Assembly (NCBI RefSeq): GCF_041381155.1 | Contig: NC_091134.1 | Span: 30,323,540-30,387,539, forward strand | Reading direction: 5' to 3' | Source: Argopecten irradians | Lineage: Eukaryota; Mollusca; Bivalvia; Pectinida; Pectinidae | DNA: 64,000 nucleotides | Shown here: piece after piece, positions 48,601-61,680 of the stretch | How the letters are laid out: every line of letters starts with the position of its first letter | How positions within the stretch are numbered: the stretch's first letter is position 1 | Made by a program: the position numbers and the translations under genes | Notes under the pieces: generated by a model | Database searches by the model: none | What the model saw: the letters and a program-made list of their open reading frames with translations, nothing else | What the model was told of the DNA's origin: nothing

Positions 48601-51600
48601 ACCTACACTCAGACACCAGTCACATTTACTGTACATTGTAAGTATACCTACATTGTACCTCAGATCCACTGGTCATATTTACCTGTAGCACTGTTAAGCT
48701 TTTCTTAATACCTACCTCAGACACAGGTCACATCTTACTGTACACTGTAAGTATACCTACTTCAGACACAGGTCACAATTACTGTACACTGTAAGTATAC
48801 CTACCTCAGACACAGTTCAATTTACTGTACACATTGTAGTATACCTCACCTCCGGACACGGGTTCATATTTAACTGTACACTGTAAGTTATACCTTACCT
48901 CAAGACACAGGGTTCAATTTTACTGTACACTGTAAGTATAACCTACCCTCAGACACAGGTCACATTTACTGTACACTGTAAGTATATCCTACCTCAGACA
49001 ACCAGGTCTCATTTACTTGTACACTCTAAGTATACCTACCTCAGACACCGGGTCACATTTTAATGTACACTGTAATGTATACCTACCTCAGACACAGAGT
49101 CTCATATTTACTGTACAACTGTAAAGTATTACCCTACCTCATACACAGGTCACATTTACTGTACACTGTAAGTATACCCCTACCTCAGACACGGGTCACA
49201 TTTACTGTTTACACTGTAAGTATTACCTACCTCAGACACGGGTCACTATTTACTGTACACTGTAAGTATTACCTACCTCAGACACAGGTCAATATTTACT
49301 GTACCACTGTAAGTTTACCTACCTCAGACCACGGGTCACATTTACTGTACACTGTAAGTATACCTACCTCAGGACACAGCCAATCATTTACTGTTCTCTG
49401 TAAGTATACCTACCTCAGATACACTTGTGGTCACATTTACTGTACTATGTAGTAAGTATACCTACCTCAGACACTAGGGGTCTACATTTTTATGTACACT
49501 GTAAGTACTACCTACCTCAACACGGGTTCACTTTTACTCTTAACCTTGTAAGTATACCTACCTCAGACACAGGACACATTGTAAATGTTCACTGAAAGGG
49601 TGTACCTACCTTCAGACACAGGTCAAATTTACTGTACACTGTAAGCATACCTACCTCAGACAGTAGGGTCACATTTACTGCTTAACACTGTAAGTATACC
49701 TACCTCAGACACTGGTCACATTTACTGTATCACTGTTGTATAGTTTACCTCAGACACAGGTCACATTTACTGTACACTGTAAAGTTCTAGCCTCAGGGGC
49801 AAGGTGGGTCAAATTTACTGTACACTTGTAAGTATACTTTACCTTCACGGACACAGGTCACATTTACTGTACACTGTAAGTATACCATACACTCATTAAC
49901 CACGGGGTTACATTTACTGTACACTGTAAGTATACCTACCTCAGACACAGGCTCACATTTTACTGTACACTGTAAGTATACCTACCTCAGACACAGGTCA
50001 CATTTACTGTACATTCTGTAAAGTATACCTACCTCAGGACACAGGTCACATTTACTGTACACTGTAAGCATATACTACCTCAGACACAGGTCACATTTAC
50101 TGTACACTGTAAGTATACCTACCTCAGACACAGGGTCACATTTACTGTACACTGTAAGTATACCTACACTCAGACACAGGTCACATTTTACTGTACACTG
50201 TTAAGTATACCTACCTCAGACACGGGTCACATTTACTGTACACTGTAAGTATAACCTACCTCAGACACAGGTCACATTTACTGTACCACTGTAAGTATAA
50301 CCTACCTTCAGGACACAGGTCTACATTTACTGTACACTTGTAAGTATACCTACCTCAGACACAAGGTCACATTTACTGTACACTGTAAGTATACCCTACC
50401 TCAGACACATTTAACTGGGTCACAATATTACTGTAACACTGTAAGTATACCTACCTCAGAACGACAGGTCACATTTACTGTACACTGTTAAAGTTATACC
50501 TACCTCACACACAGGGTCACATTTACTGTACACTGTAAGTATACCTACCTCAGACAAGGAGGTGCACATTTACTGTACCACTGTAAGTATACCTATCACC
50601 TCAGACACAGGTCACATTTTTCTGTGAACACTGTACATTATTACCTACCTCAGACACAGGTCACATTTACTGTACCACTGCAAGTATACCTACCTCAGAC
50701 AACAGTATATTTACTGTACACTGTGTAAGTATACCTACCTCAGACACAGGTCACATTTACTGTTACACTGTAAGTATACTCTACCTCAGACACAGGGTCA
50801 CATTTACTGTACACTGTAAGTATACCTACCTCAGACACGGGTCACATTTACTGTACACTGTAAGTAATACCTTACTCAGCAAACACTAGGTCAACATCTT
50901 TACTGTACTAATTTAAGTATACCTACCTCAGACACACGGTCACTATTTACTGTACACTGTAAGTATAAACTACTCTTAGACATTATGTCATTCCATTTAA
51001 CTGTACACTGTAGTATACCTACATCAGACTCGGGTCAAATTTACTGTACACTGTAAGTATACCTATCTCAGAACAAGTAACCATTTACTGTTCATCTGTA
51101 AGTTATACCTACACTCAGACACAGGTCACTTCTTTACCTGTAATCTTTAAGTATACCTACCTCCAGACAACAGGTCCCACATTTACTGTACCACTGTAAG
51201 TATACCTACCTGCAGAAACAGGTCAACATTTACTGTACACTGTTAAGTATACCTACCTCAGTACACAGGTCCCATTTACTGTACAACATGTAGAGTATAC
51301 CTACCTCAGACCAACTCCTGGTCACATTTACTGTTACACTGTAAGTTTATACCTACCTCAGGACACAGGTCACATTTACTGTACACTGTAAAGTATACCT
51401 TTACCTCAGACACAGTGTCTACATTTACTGTACACTGTAAGTATACCCTACCTCAGGACACAGGTCACCATTTACTGTACACTGTAATGTATACCTATCC
51501 TCAGACACAGGTCAAATTTTTTACTGTACACTTGTAAGTATACGCTACCTCAGACACATGGTCACATTTACTGTACACTGTAAGTATACCTACCTCTCAG

Positions 51601-54600
51601 ACAACAGGTCACATTTTTACTTACATGTACACTGTAAGTATACCTATCTACAATGTAACTTCAGACACACGGTCACAAATTTTACTGTACACTGGTAAGT
51701 ATACCTACCTCAGACACATGGTCACATTTACTGTACACGCTGTAAAGTATACCTACCTCAGACACAGGTCACATTTACTGTACACTGTAAGCTATACCTA
51801 CCTCAGACACAGGTCACATTTACTGTACATTGTCGTAAGTATAACCTACTAGCTCAGGACATCAGGGTAACAATTTACTGTACACTGTGTAAGTATACCT
51901 ACCTCAGACACGGGTCACATTTACTGTTACACTTGTAAGTATACCTACCTCAGACACAGGATCACACTCACTGTACACTTGTTTACTGTATGATTTACCT
52001 ACCTCAGACACGGGTCTCATTTTTTACTGTACATCTGTAAGTATTTACCTACCTCAGACACAGGTCACATTTACTGTACACTGTAAGTTTACCTACCTCA
52101 GACAACAGGTCACATTTACTGTACACTGTAAGTATTCCTACCTCAGAGACACAGGTCACATTTTACATGTACACTGTAAGTATACCTACCTCAGACACAG
52201 GTCACATTTACTGTACACTGTTAGTTATACCTACCCTCAGACTACAGGTCACATTTTTACTGTACACTGTATGTATTACCTACCTCAGACCACAGGTTCA
52301 CATTTTTACTGTACACTGTAAGTATACCTACCTCAGACAGCGGGTTCACATTTACTGTACACTGTAAGTATATACCTACGCAGACCAGGCACACAGGTCA
52401 CATTTACTGTACACTGTAAGTATACCTACCTCAGACACAGGTCACATTTACTGTACACTGTAAGTATACCTACCTCATGACTCAGCGGTCACATTTACTG
52501 TACACTGTAAGTATTACCTACCTCAGACACAGGTCAATTTTACTGTACACTGTGTAAGTATACCTACCTCAGACACAGGGTCACATTATACTGTACACTG
52601 TAAGTATACCTACCTCAGACACAGGTTCACAAATTACTGTACACTGTATAGTATACCTACCTCAGTAAGACACTAGGTCACATTTACTGTACACTGTAAA
52701 TGTATACTCCTACCTCAGACACAGGGTCACATTTACTGTACACAGTAAGTATACCTACCTCAGACACAGGTCACATTTACTGTACACTGTAAAAGTATTA
52801 CCTACCTCAGACACAGGTCACATTTATGGTATCCCGTTACTGTAAGTATTCCCTACCTCAGACACAGGTCACATTTACTGTTACACTGTGTAAAGTATAC
52901 CTACCTCAGACACAGGTCATATTTACTGTACACTCTAAGTATACCTACCTCAGACACAGGTCACATTTTACTGTACACTGTAAGTATACCTACCTCAGGG
53001 ACACAGGTCATCATTTACTGTACATCTGTAAGTATACCGTACCTCAGACACAGGGTCACCACATTTACTGTACACTGTAAGTATACCTACCTCAGACACG
53101 GGGTCACATTTACTGTACACTGTAAGTATACCTACCTCAGACACACAGGTCACAAATTTACTGTACACTGTAAGTATACCTACCTCAGACACAGGTCACA
53201 TTTACTGTACACTGTAAGTATACCTACCTCAGGACACGGGTCACATTTACTGTACTCCTTTTAAGATATCCTACATCAGAGAAGGTACATTTTTACTGTA
53301 CAACTGTAAAGTATACCACTACCTCAGACACAGGGTCACATTTACTTGTACACTCCTAAGTATACCTACCTCAGTAGGTCACATTTACTGTACTACTGTA
53401 AGTATACCTACCTCAGACACACGGTCACATTTACTGTACGACTGTAAGTATACCTACTTCAGACACAGGTCACATTTACTGTACAACTGTAAGTATACAC
53501 TACCTCAGAACACAGGTCACATTTACTGTACACTGTAAGTATACCTACCTCAGACACAGGTCATATTTACTGCACACTGTAAGTATACCTACCTCAGACA
53601 CAGGTCATATTTACTGTTACACTGTAAGTATACCTACCTCAGACACAGGTCACAATTTACTGTACACTGTAAGTATACCTACCTCAGACACAGGTCACAT
53701 TTACTGTACACTGTAAGTATACCTACCTACAGACACAGGGTCACGTTAGATCTTGTACAGCTGTAAGTATACCTACTCAGACACATGGTCACATTTACTG
53801 TACACTGTAAGTATACTAAACCTACCTCAGACACAGGGTCACAATTTACTGTACAACTGTAAGTATACCTACCTACTCAGACACAGGTCACATTTACTGT
53901 ACACTGTAAGTATACCTACCTCAGACACGGGTCAAATTTACTGTACACTGTAAGTATTACCTACCTCAGACACAGGTCACATTTACTGTACACTGTAAGT
54001 CAGGACACTGGTCTATATGTACCTACCTCAGACACAGGTCCACATTTTTCTCGAACACTGTATGTATACCTACCTCATACACAGGTCAACATTTACTGTA
54101 CACAGTAAGTATACCTACCTCAGACACAGGTTCACATTTACCTGTACACTGTATAGTATTTACTGTACAATGTACTACCTACCTCAGACACACGGGTCAC
54201 ATTTACTGACATGTACTGTAAGTATACCTACCTCAGAAACACGGTTGTAATATTTTACTGTACACTGTATGTATACCTACCTCAGACACAGGTTCACATT
54301 TTTACTGTACACTTGGTAAGTTTACCTACCTCAGACCACAGGTCACATTTATTTACTGTTACACTGTAAGTAATATACCTACCTCAGACACAGGTAACAT
54401 TTACTGTATCACTGTCAAGTATACCTACCTCAGACACGGGTCACAATTTACTGTACACTGTAAGTATACCTACCTGTCAGACATCAGGGTCATACATTTA
54501 CTGTACACTGTAAGTATAAACCTACCTCAGACACGGGTCACATTTACCGTACACTGTAAGTATATACTTACCTCAGAACACGGGTCCACCATTTACTGTA

Positions 54601-55935
54601 CACTGTAAGTTCATACCTACACTCAGACAACAGGTCAGCATTTATTTTTTTTTTTTTTTAGGATAACTACATTTTTCATCAGACACCAGGGTCACATTTT
54701 TACTGCAGTACACTGTTAAGTATACCTACCTCAGACACAGTCTAGGGTACATTTTTACTGTACACTGTAAGTATACCTTACCTCAGACCACAAAACATTC
54801 ACATTTTCTGTACACTGTAAGTATACCTACCTCAGAACACAGGTCACATTTACTGTACAATGTAAGTATACCTACCTCAGACACTGGTCACATTTACTGT
54901 ACACTGTATGTATACCTACCTCAGACACGGGGTCATGATTTTCTGTACACATGTAAGTTATACCTACCTCAGACACAGGTCCATTATTTACTGTTACACT
55001 GTCAAGTATAACCTACCTCAGGTTTACAATTTCTGTACACATGTAAGCTATATTTACCTCAGTACAGGTCTGATTTTTTCTGTAAGTATATATTCCTACC
55101 TCAGACACAGGTTACATGTATGTTCACTGTACGTATACCGACCTCAAACACTGGGCACATTTACAGTACACTGTTAGGTATACCTACCCTCAGCACGGGT
55201 CAAATTTACAGTAATCTGTCATTTTCCTACTCGTACACTGTAATATTTACTATACCCTACTCAGACACAGGCTCATCAGGGTCCTATTTACTGCTACACT
55301 AAGGTAAGTATACATCACCTCAGACACAGGTCCATTTTTAGCCATACACTGTAAGTATAACTATCTCAGACTCGGGTCACATTTACTGTACCAATATAGG
55401 TATACCTTACCTCAGACACAGGTTCATACATTTTACTGTACACTGTGAAGTTTACCATACCTCTGACTCGGGTCTTATTTACTGTACACCCTGTATGTAT
55501 ACCTTCCTCAGACATCAGGTCACATTTACTGTACACTGTAAAGTATTATTTACCTCAGACACTGGTCAACATTTACTGTTACACTGATAAGTATACCTAC
55601 CTCAGACACAGGTCACATTTTACTGGTACTCTGTAAGTATACACCTACCTCAGACACGGGTCACATGTACTGTACACTGTAAGTTGATTCCCTACCTATA
55701 CCTCAGTCCCACTAGGTCACTTTTACTGTACACTGTACTAGTATTACACTACCTCAGTCACAGGTCACAATTTACTGTACACTGTAAGTATACCTACCTC
55801 AGACAAGGCATATTTCAACTGTTACATGTTGTAAAGTCGTTACCTACCTCAGACACAGGCCATATATTTACTGTACACTGTAAGGTATATTCTACCTCAG
55901 ACACAGGGCACAAATTTATAGTACACTGTATTTGC
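45659..55935. repeat. 45-bp minisatellite, roughly 220 copies, in an Ig-gene intron
   Basis: Tandem units with CCTCAGACACAGGTCACATT followed by TACTGTACACTGTAAGTATA and CCTAC. Copies differ mainly by single-base insertions and deletions rather than substitutions. The array starts exactly at the donor of the exon ending 45658 and fills almost the whole 10.4-kb intron. Each unit carries GTAAGTAT, a perfect splice-donor consensus. Open frames reading YTVSIPTSDT are artefacts of the period. Confidence 0.97.
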
Positions 55936-56026
55936 TCAACTCTCATCACTATACCTTTTTGATTATGTTTTTCAAATGATAATTTTATGTATCCATCCTT
56001 AATACCAAGTATATTTCTCCCATTAG

Positions 56027-56311
56027 ACCCTCCTAGTGCTCCTTTAATTGCTCTGACACCGACACATCCCTGGTTGGAGGGAGAGAGCGGGACACTAAGA
56101 TGTAATTACACTGAAGGTTTCCCAACTCTGACCAGGGTGAGTGGTTCCGTAATGGCCGCCTCCAGACAGGACAATCAACGTCATCTACCACTCTCACATC
56201 TCTCACCAAGGATGATAATCGAGCCGGATATACCTGTCGTGTGAAGAATGACTTCACTGACGTCAAACTTACTAACCTGACATCATCAGTTGTATACCTT
56301 AATGTTTGAAT
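56027..56311 (+). CDS. Immunoglobulin-like domain exon (one frameshift)
   Basis: Acceptor CCCATTAG, donor AAT|GTGAGT. Reads PPSAPLIALTPTHPWLEGES, GTLRCNYTEGFPT, then after a one-base shift near 56131 EWFRNGRLQTGQS, TTLTSLTKDDNRAGYTCRVK and LTSSVVYLNV. The B-strand cysteine, core tryptophan and D.AGYTC motif are a textbook Ig fold. An in-frame TGA occurs just before the donor, probably another indel. The protein is likely a cell-surface or secreted Ig family member; the rest of the gene is not assembled well enough to name it. Confidence 0.75.
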
Positions 56312-56519
56312 GTGAGTATATTTGTATCTTAGAGTGAAGCTTTCGATTCAAGATACCTCAAGGCCGATTCCACCATTTTTAAACGTCACCCCTGGCTGCT
56401 GGATTGGGAATTTTGTTTTTGGAGGGAAATTTTTCCGACCTTGCCATATTTTGTAGTTTAAATAAAAACTTATACTTTTCGTTTACATTAAAGATTTGAT
56501 TTTATATAATGCATATACA

Positions 56520-56720
56520 TACAGTATAACCCTTTAACTCGAACTCACATTCGCCGAACTGAAAAATGGTTCCCGACCATGTCCTTATATAATTTATGTA
56601 ATAAAACCCTGGATAGGTCTAACTGCTATTCGTCGAATACCCCTCATTCCTCGAACAGAAATATATCCCCTTCCCGTCAAATGCATAGTAAAGAAACCAT
56701 CTATTCGTCGAACAGTGCTT
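56520..56720 (+). mobile_element. Pogo/Tigger-like DNA transposon end fragment
   Basis: Begins CAGTATAACCCTTTAACTCG and contains repeated ATTCGTCGAAC words, as in terminal regions of pogo-type elements. No transposase or opposite end found. Confidence 0.5.
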
Positions 56721-57870
56721 TATTGTATGTATGGCGGAAGTTGTCAATTGCATTATTTAACAGAAATGAGGATTGTCCTAACGGAGTCACGGCTCCACCT
56801 CCGTATTTCGTTATGTTATCGATATTCAATTTCAATCCTACGGTTGCTAGTCAATTTAATGTTTTTAGCTTTAGTTAAAGTTTATTTCTTGTAATTTTCA
56901 CCATCACAAAACTGTCGTTATAAACATACACATGTTGAATATCGGATGGTTACATATATTTGTGCAAGTTCAGATTCACATAAGCATCATTATACTATTG
57001 ACATAGAGGTTAAATGTCGCATTAAATATCACACGTTTTGAAAGAACCGCCACAGTCAACGCCATGTTTCAAAACTTTCGGGTAATATCGGAAAACCGAG
57101 TTGCATCATGTGGTCGACCATCGGGCGATACCCATATAGATCAGAACCTCCCGATCTATATCACTTGGTCATTGCGCAATATCGGCAATACCCCGTAAAC
57201 AGATAAGAATAGATTCAGATCAGTTTCGGATACTTCTGGGCTATTTTATCACGTGTACAACACGTTAAAAAATCAATATTTTAATTTTAATTGTTCAGTA
57301 ACTTTGTAAATATGATCTTTACAAAAGTCGGTAAATATCGAAAGTTCAAAACTTAGAGAGGCGAAGAAAAATATGTAGAAACACTTTAAATACTTTTTCT
57401 AAGCCAAAAATACAAACACGTCACAGACTATACAACTTTAAGGTTGAAAGGACAGAGCTCCATATGCAGCAAATCAATACGTTCCATATATAGTTTTTTA
57501 CGAATTGGGTCATTTCACTTTCCCGGTTTCTGTAAGCATCGTTTCCTCTTACATTAGTGCCTTTCAAATAATATTTTAATTAGCAATTTTTACTGTGCTT
57601 ATATATGCATTATTTTTAAATCAATTAATCATCTGCCTAATTTACACTTCAAATTTAATCTGGCATTTAACAATGTGCATTTTATAAAAATACACATTTT
57701 ATTAAAATTACAATTGAAAATCACCGTTATAAATATTTTAAATGCTGGAAAACGATACCTAAATCGTTTTATATTGACAAGCATGCTTTGTCAGAGACTG
57801 TGACAATTTTCAGCTTTTCACAAAGTGCATTTTTAGAACACCATCATCAGATGATTGGGCTATTCAAATT
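56721..57870. other. Intron or intergenic DNA
   Basis: AT-rich; a GATCTATAT-type short palindrome occurs near 57140-57165. No gene recognised. Confidence 0.4.
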
Positions 57871-57894
57871 ATTTTTTGACTGTGGTCTGTCATC

Positions 57895-57960
57895 CATCCT
57901 TCTGTCCGTCTGTCCATCTGTCCTTCGGTCCAACCCGTCCGTCCGTCAGTCCCTCTGGCC
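57895..57960. repeat. Degenerate (TCCGTCTGTCCA)n low-complexity tract
   Basis: Repeated GTCC, CATCC and CGTCC words typical of a decayed microsatellite. Confidence 0.75.
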
Positions 57961-57969
57961 GTTAACAGT

Positions 57970-58450
57970 TCTTGTTATCCCTTATTTCTCAGAAGTAATG
58001 GAAGGATTCTTTCTCAATTTTCATATGTATGTTCCCCTTGGGCCCTTTGGACTGACCAGGCGAAAAGATGTCCTACCGAGGCAGCCATATCTTGGATTTG
58101 ATAGTTAAGTTTGTTTACCACTATTTTCTCAGAAAGTACGGAAGGGGCAGGCAGCCCAGTTTGGATTTGGGTAGTTAATGTTGTGTATTGTCCTTTTTCT
58201 TAGAGGGTACTGAAGGGATCGCATTCTCAAATTTCATATGAAAATTCCCCTAGGGCCTCACTTGTGGTGCCATATTGTGATTTTGGGACTGATCGGGCTA
58301 CTAGATGGCAGTCAAAGGCAAGGCCCTCTTTGGAATTTTGCTTAGTTAAAGTTTGTTTATCGCTATTTTATCAGATATTTCACTTGAGGGATTCCTTCTA
58401 CAAATCTTCATATGTTGGCTTCTATTTAGTGACTTAGTTATGCAATAATG
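57970..58450. repeat. Degenerate ~180-bp tandem repeat
   Basis: Recurrent blocks TTTCTCAGAAAGTA, TTCTCAAATTTCATATG, GGACTGATCGGGC and GTTTGTTTATCGCTATTT in two to three diverged copies. Confidence 0.6.
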
Positions 58451-58689
58451 TATTTTGGGAACGATCTCGCGTCAGACCATGATGCAGCGCTTCGAGCGAT
58501 TTTTGATGTTTCAGATAAGGATACTGAAGGGGATCATTCTCAAATTCCATAAAAAAGGGTGCATCTTAATAAAATTAGACCTTATTGTCTGCCTTATTTC
58601 ATTCGTGTCCTCTTCAGTTGTCATAGATCTGCGTTATTTTTAGACAAACCGATAGTGTACCTCTGACGCCCTACCACCCTAAACAGTAT

Positions 58690-58951
58690 TAGAAGGTCAG
58701 TACAGGCCCAACTAACCTGTGATACAAGAAGGAAAGAACCACGCCCGCTTAGAGTGTGAAGTGGTTTTACGTGGAGGGTCATCTGCTTTCATACAGAAAC
58801 ATGAGACCATCTACTGACCTTGACTCTAGGTGACTTAGATCGGTCTTAGACAGATAACAACACCTGTTCGGGAGGAAGGTGTATCTTCTGTGACAGGGGA
58901 TGTCAACTCATCACACAGAGGAATAGCCTTGCTTGTCGTTCAGTGTAAGTA
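58690..58951 (+). pseudogene. Possible further Ig-gene exon, heavily frameshifted
   Basis: Segments in different frames read KEHARLECEVVLRGG, LTLGDLDRS and SSVTGDVNSSHRGIALLVVQ, ending CAGT|GTAAGTATT. This could be another domain of the Ig gene broken by indels, or chance. Low confidence. Confidence 0.3.
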
Positions 58952-59640
58952 TTTACTGTAACAAATTCTTAATTATTTGGCTCAATTGATACACGCTACA
59001 TAATTATCTATTCTTGGTACTTGATTTTACCATTAAAAATGAATGTTTAAAGAAAGAATGGTAATCTAAATCGTTTGAAATGAGTATAGTTGGTTGACCA
59101 ATTGTAAAAATAAGCCTTAAAAAAGTATGTTATGCATTGGGTTTGTCACTCAATCTACGTTCTTCTTCATTACCAACTGAGAACAATCGTAACCCAATTT
59201 GTTCTGTAAACCAACTTTGTTCAATTTACTTCTTGAGAATTTTGCAATCCAAAGATATTCCATGAATTAACATTTTGTTTCATCCTTTATAGGAATTCAT
59301 TATTCATATTTTAAATCCACAAAAAGCGTTAAGCATCATCAATCCTGTTTTTGAACATAGGATAGTGAAATGTAGAATCCGCAAAAGAAAGTGGTTTTAT
59401 AGTAATTGCGTATTGCAATTCCTTGGGTTTTTTTACGCTACAAAATTTTGTGAAATGGGTGGGTCATCATTGACACCAAGGGCCTGAATAGCAAGTTTTA
59501 AAGTTGGCCAATCAGTCTTTTTGCATACAAAACGTGCTGTCCATCTATCCATGAATTAAAGAAAATCTTTAATTTAAGTGCCTGAATCGTGCGCTTTGTT
59601 GTTTTTCATGGTGGTGATGTATTGAGTTGCTCTTGAAAGA
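58952..59640. other. Noncoding, no feature recognised
   Basis: AT-rich unique DNA following the possible Ig exon. Confidence 0.4.
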
Positions 59641-59644
59641 AATT

Positions 59645-61110
59645 GATTGGAACTCCGCGAGCAGTTTCATGTATGAAATTGTTTCGTGGAGCACCCTCAA
59701 TTCATCTAAAAGAGGTAAATCCAATAAATCGGCTTCTTGACGCTAGAGTTTCTGCATGGAATTGTAAACTCAATTTGGCCGCTAAACATAGTTGGGTGAA
59801 GGGGAACCCCCCCCAAACTCATGGTTTAAATATTTGGGCTTCGGGACCAACTGGGGCCAGGAGGGGGCGGGTCCCAATAGGGGAAATAGAGGTAAATCGC
59901 TACTTGTTCTAGAGTTCTGCATGTGATTGTAACCAAATTTGGCCACAAACATGCTTTGTTCCATTGGGGGAACGGGAGAACAGACCTTGTATAATTTTTG
60001 GCTCTCTAACGCCCCGGGGCAGGAGGGGCAGGTGCCAATTGGGGAAATAGAGTTATATCTATAAAATCGCTAACTTGTCCTAGAGGTTATGCATGGATTG
60101 TAACCTCAAAGTTTGGTGAAAAATACATTCTTGGGGGAAGGTGAACAGAACTTGTATAATTATTTTCGGTTCTTCTTGACCTCACTGGGGTGGCGGAAAC
60201 AAGCAGGGGCGGGGCCCCAATACGGAGAAATAGAGGTAAAATCCTATAAATCGCTTACTGTCTCCTAGGAGTTCTGACATGTGATTGTTAACCAAGCTTT
60301 TGAGCCACAAACTCATCGCCCTTGGGGGAAGAGGAACCTTGTAGTTGTATCTATTTTTGCTCTGACCCCCCGGGTCACGAGGGGCGGGGGACCCAATTGT
60401 GAAATAAGAGGTAAATCCTATAATGGCTTCTAGCATTGTCACTAGAGTGTTCTGCAAGGTTTGTAACCAAATTTTGGCACAAACATCCTTGGGAAATAGG
60501 GGAACAGAACTTGTATAAATTTTGGCTCTGCTGACGCCCCGGGCCCAGGAGGGGCGGGCCTAATCGGCGGGAATAGAGGTAAATCCTATAAATCAGCTAC
60601 TTGTTTCTAGGAGCTTCTGCATGGAATTGGTAACCAAATTTGGCCAATAACCCAATCCTCTGGGGTGAAGGTGGAACTAGAACTTGTATAAGATTTGGCT
60701 CTGACCCCCCCGTGGCAAGAGTGTGCGGGGGCCTCAAATGGGGAAATAGAGGTAATTTCTTATAATTACGCTACTTGTTCAAGAGTTACGGCATGGATTT
60801 TAACCAAATTTGGCCAATAACACTCCTGGGGTGAATGGGAACTGAACTTTGTATAAATTTTGGCTCTGATGACCCCACCCCCGGGACAAGAGTGGCGCGG
60901 GAGCCCACAGAAATTGGAAAAAATATAAATAGAGGTAATCCCTATATAATCCGTACTTGTCAATAGAGTTTTGCCGATGGATTGTAACACTCAAATAGGC
61001 CTCAAACAATTCCTTGGCGAGAAGGGGAACAGAACGTGTATAAAATTTTTGCCTCTGACCCGCTGGGGGCAGGAGGGGCGGGGCCCAATAGGGTAATTAG
61101 AGGTTAAAAC
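59645..61110. repeat. Degenerate ~172-bp tandem repeat, about eight copies
   Basis: Each unit has GGGGCAGGAGGGGCGGGG, CCCAATAGGGGAAATAGAGG, TAAATCCTATAAATCGC, ACTTGTTCTAGAGTTCTGCA, TGTAACCAAATTTGGCC and AGAACTTGTATAAATTTTGG. Many indels break the period. Confidence 0.75.
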
Positions 61111-61359
61111 ATTAAAATTCCTTCAGAAAGAAAACATGAAACCGCGTGATTTCACTGAACATTTACTTGGCAAGTACAACCAGGAGAGCGATACAGGCTT
61201 TTTGAGCCTCTTGGTTAGGTCATCTTACCCAAAGGGTCAGGATGACCCTTTAGTCATCGTGTTTTCGTCCAGTACGTCAATCCGCCGTCCACCGTCCGTT
61301 TGAGTTATAATATTATCTCCTTTAAAAAACACTAATCCTCCTTAACCGACTAGAGCGAT

Positions 61360-61680
61360 TTTCCTCCATATTTGGTGTGAAACATCATTTGGGAAGGACA
61401 ATCATATTTTGTTATAATGAGCTTGGTCCGACCCCTAGGGCTGAGGGGTGGGGCCTCCAAAAAGAGAAAAATTTCATACTTTTCAGCTTTAAAAATAAAA
61501 TCCAACTCCTCATCCTCCTTTATCCTAGGGTATGAATTTCATCCAAATATTGGTGTGAAACAATGATAGGATTGAAGGACAGTCATATTTTATAAAAACT
61601 GATTCAGGTCCTACCCCTAGGGTCGGAAGGGGCAGGGCCCCCAAAAATATCAATTAAACATAATAAAATCTTTTAAAAAA
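61360..61680. repeat. Two diverged copies of a ~180-bp repeat
   Basis: TTGGTGTGAAACA, AGGACAATCATATTTT and CGACCCCTAGGGCTGAGGGG occur at about 61371 and again at about 61549 with changes. Confidence 0.6.

Noticed and set aside
46335..55636. Many short frames reading YTVSIPTSDT
   Set aside because: Frames through the 45-bp minisatellite; period and indels explain them.
56579..56878. 99-residue plus-strand frame near the Ig exon
   Set aside because: Overlaps pogo-like terminal DNA with repeated TTCGTCGAA words and has no recognisable domain.
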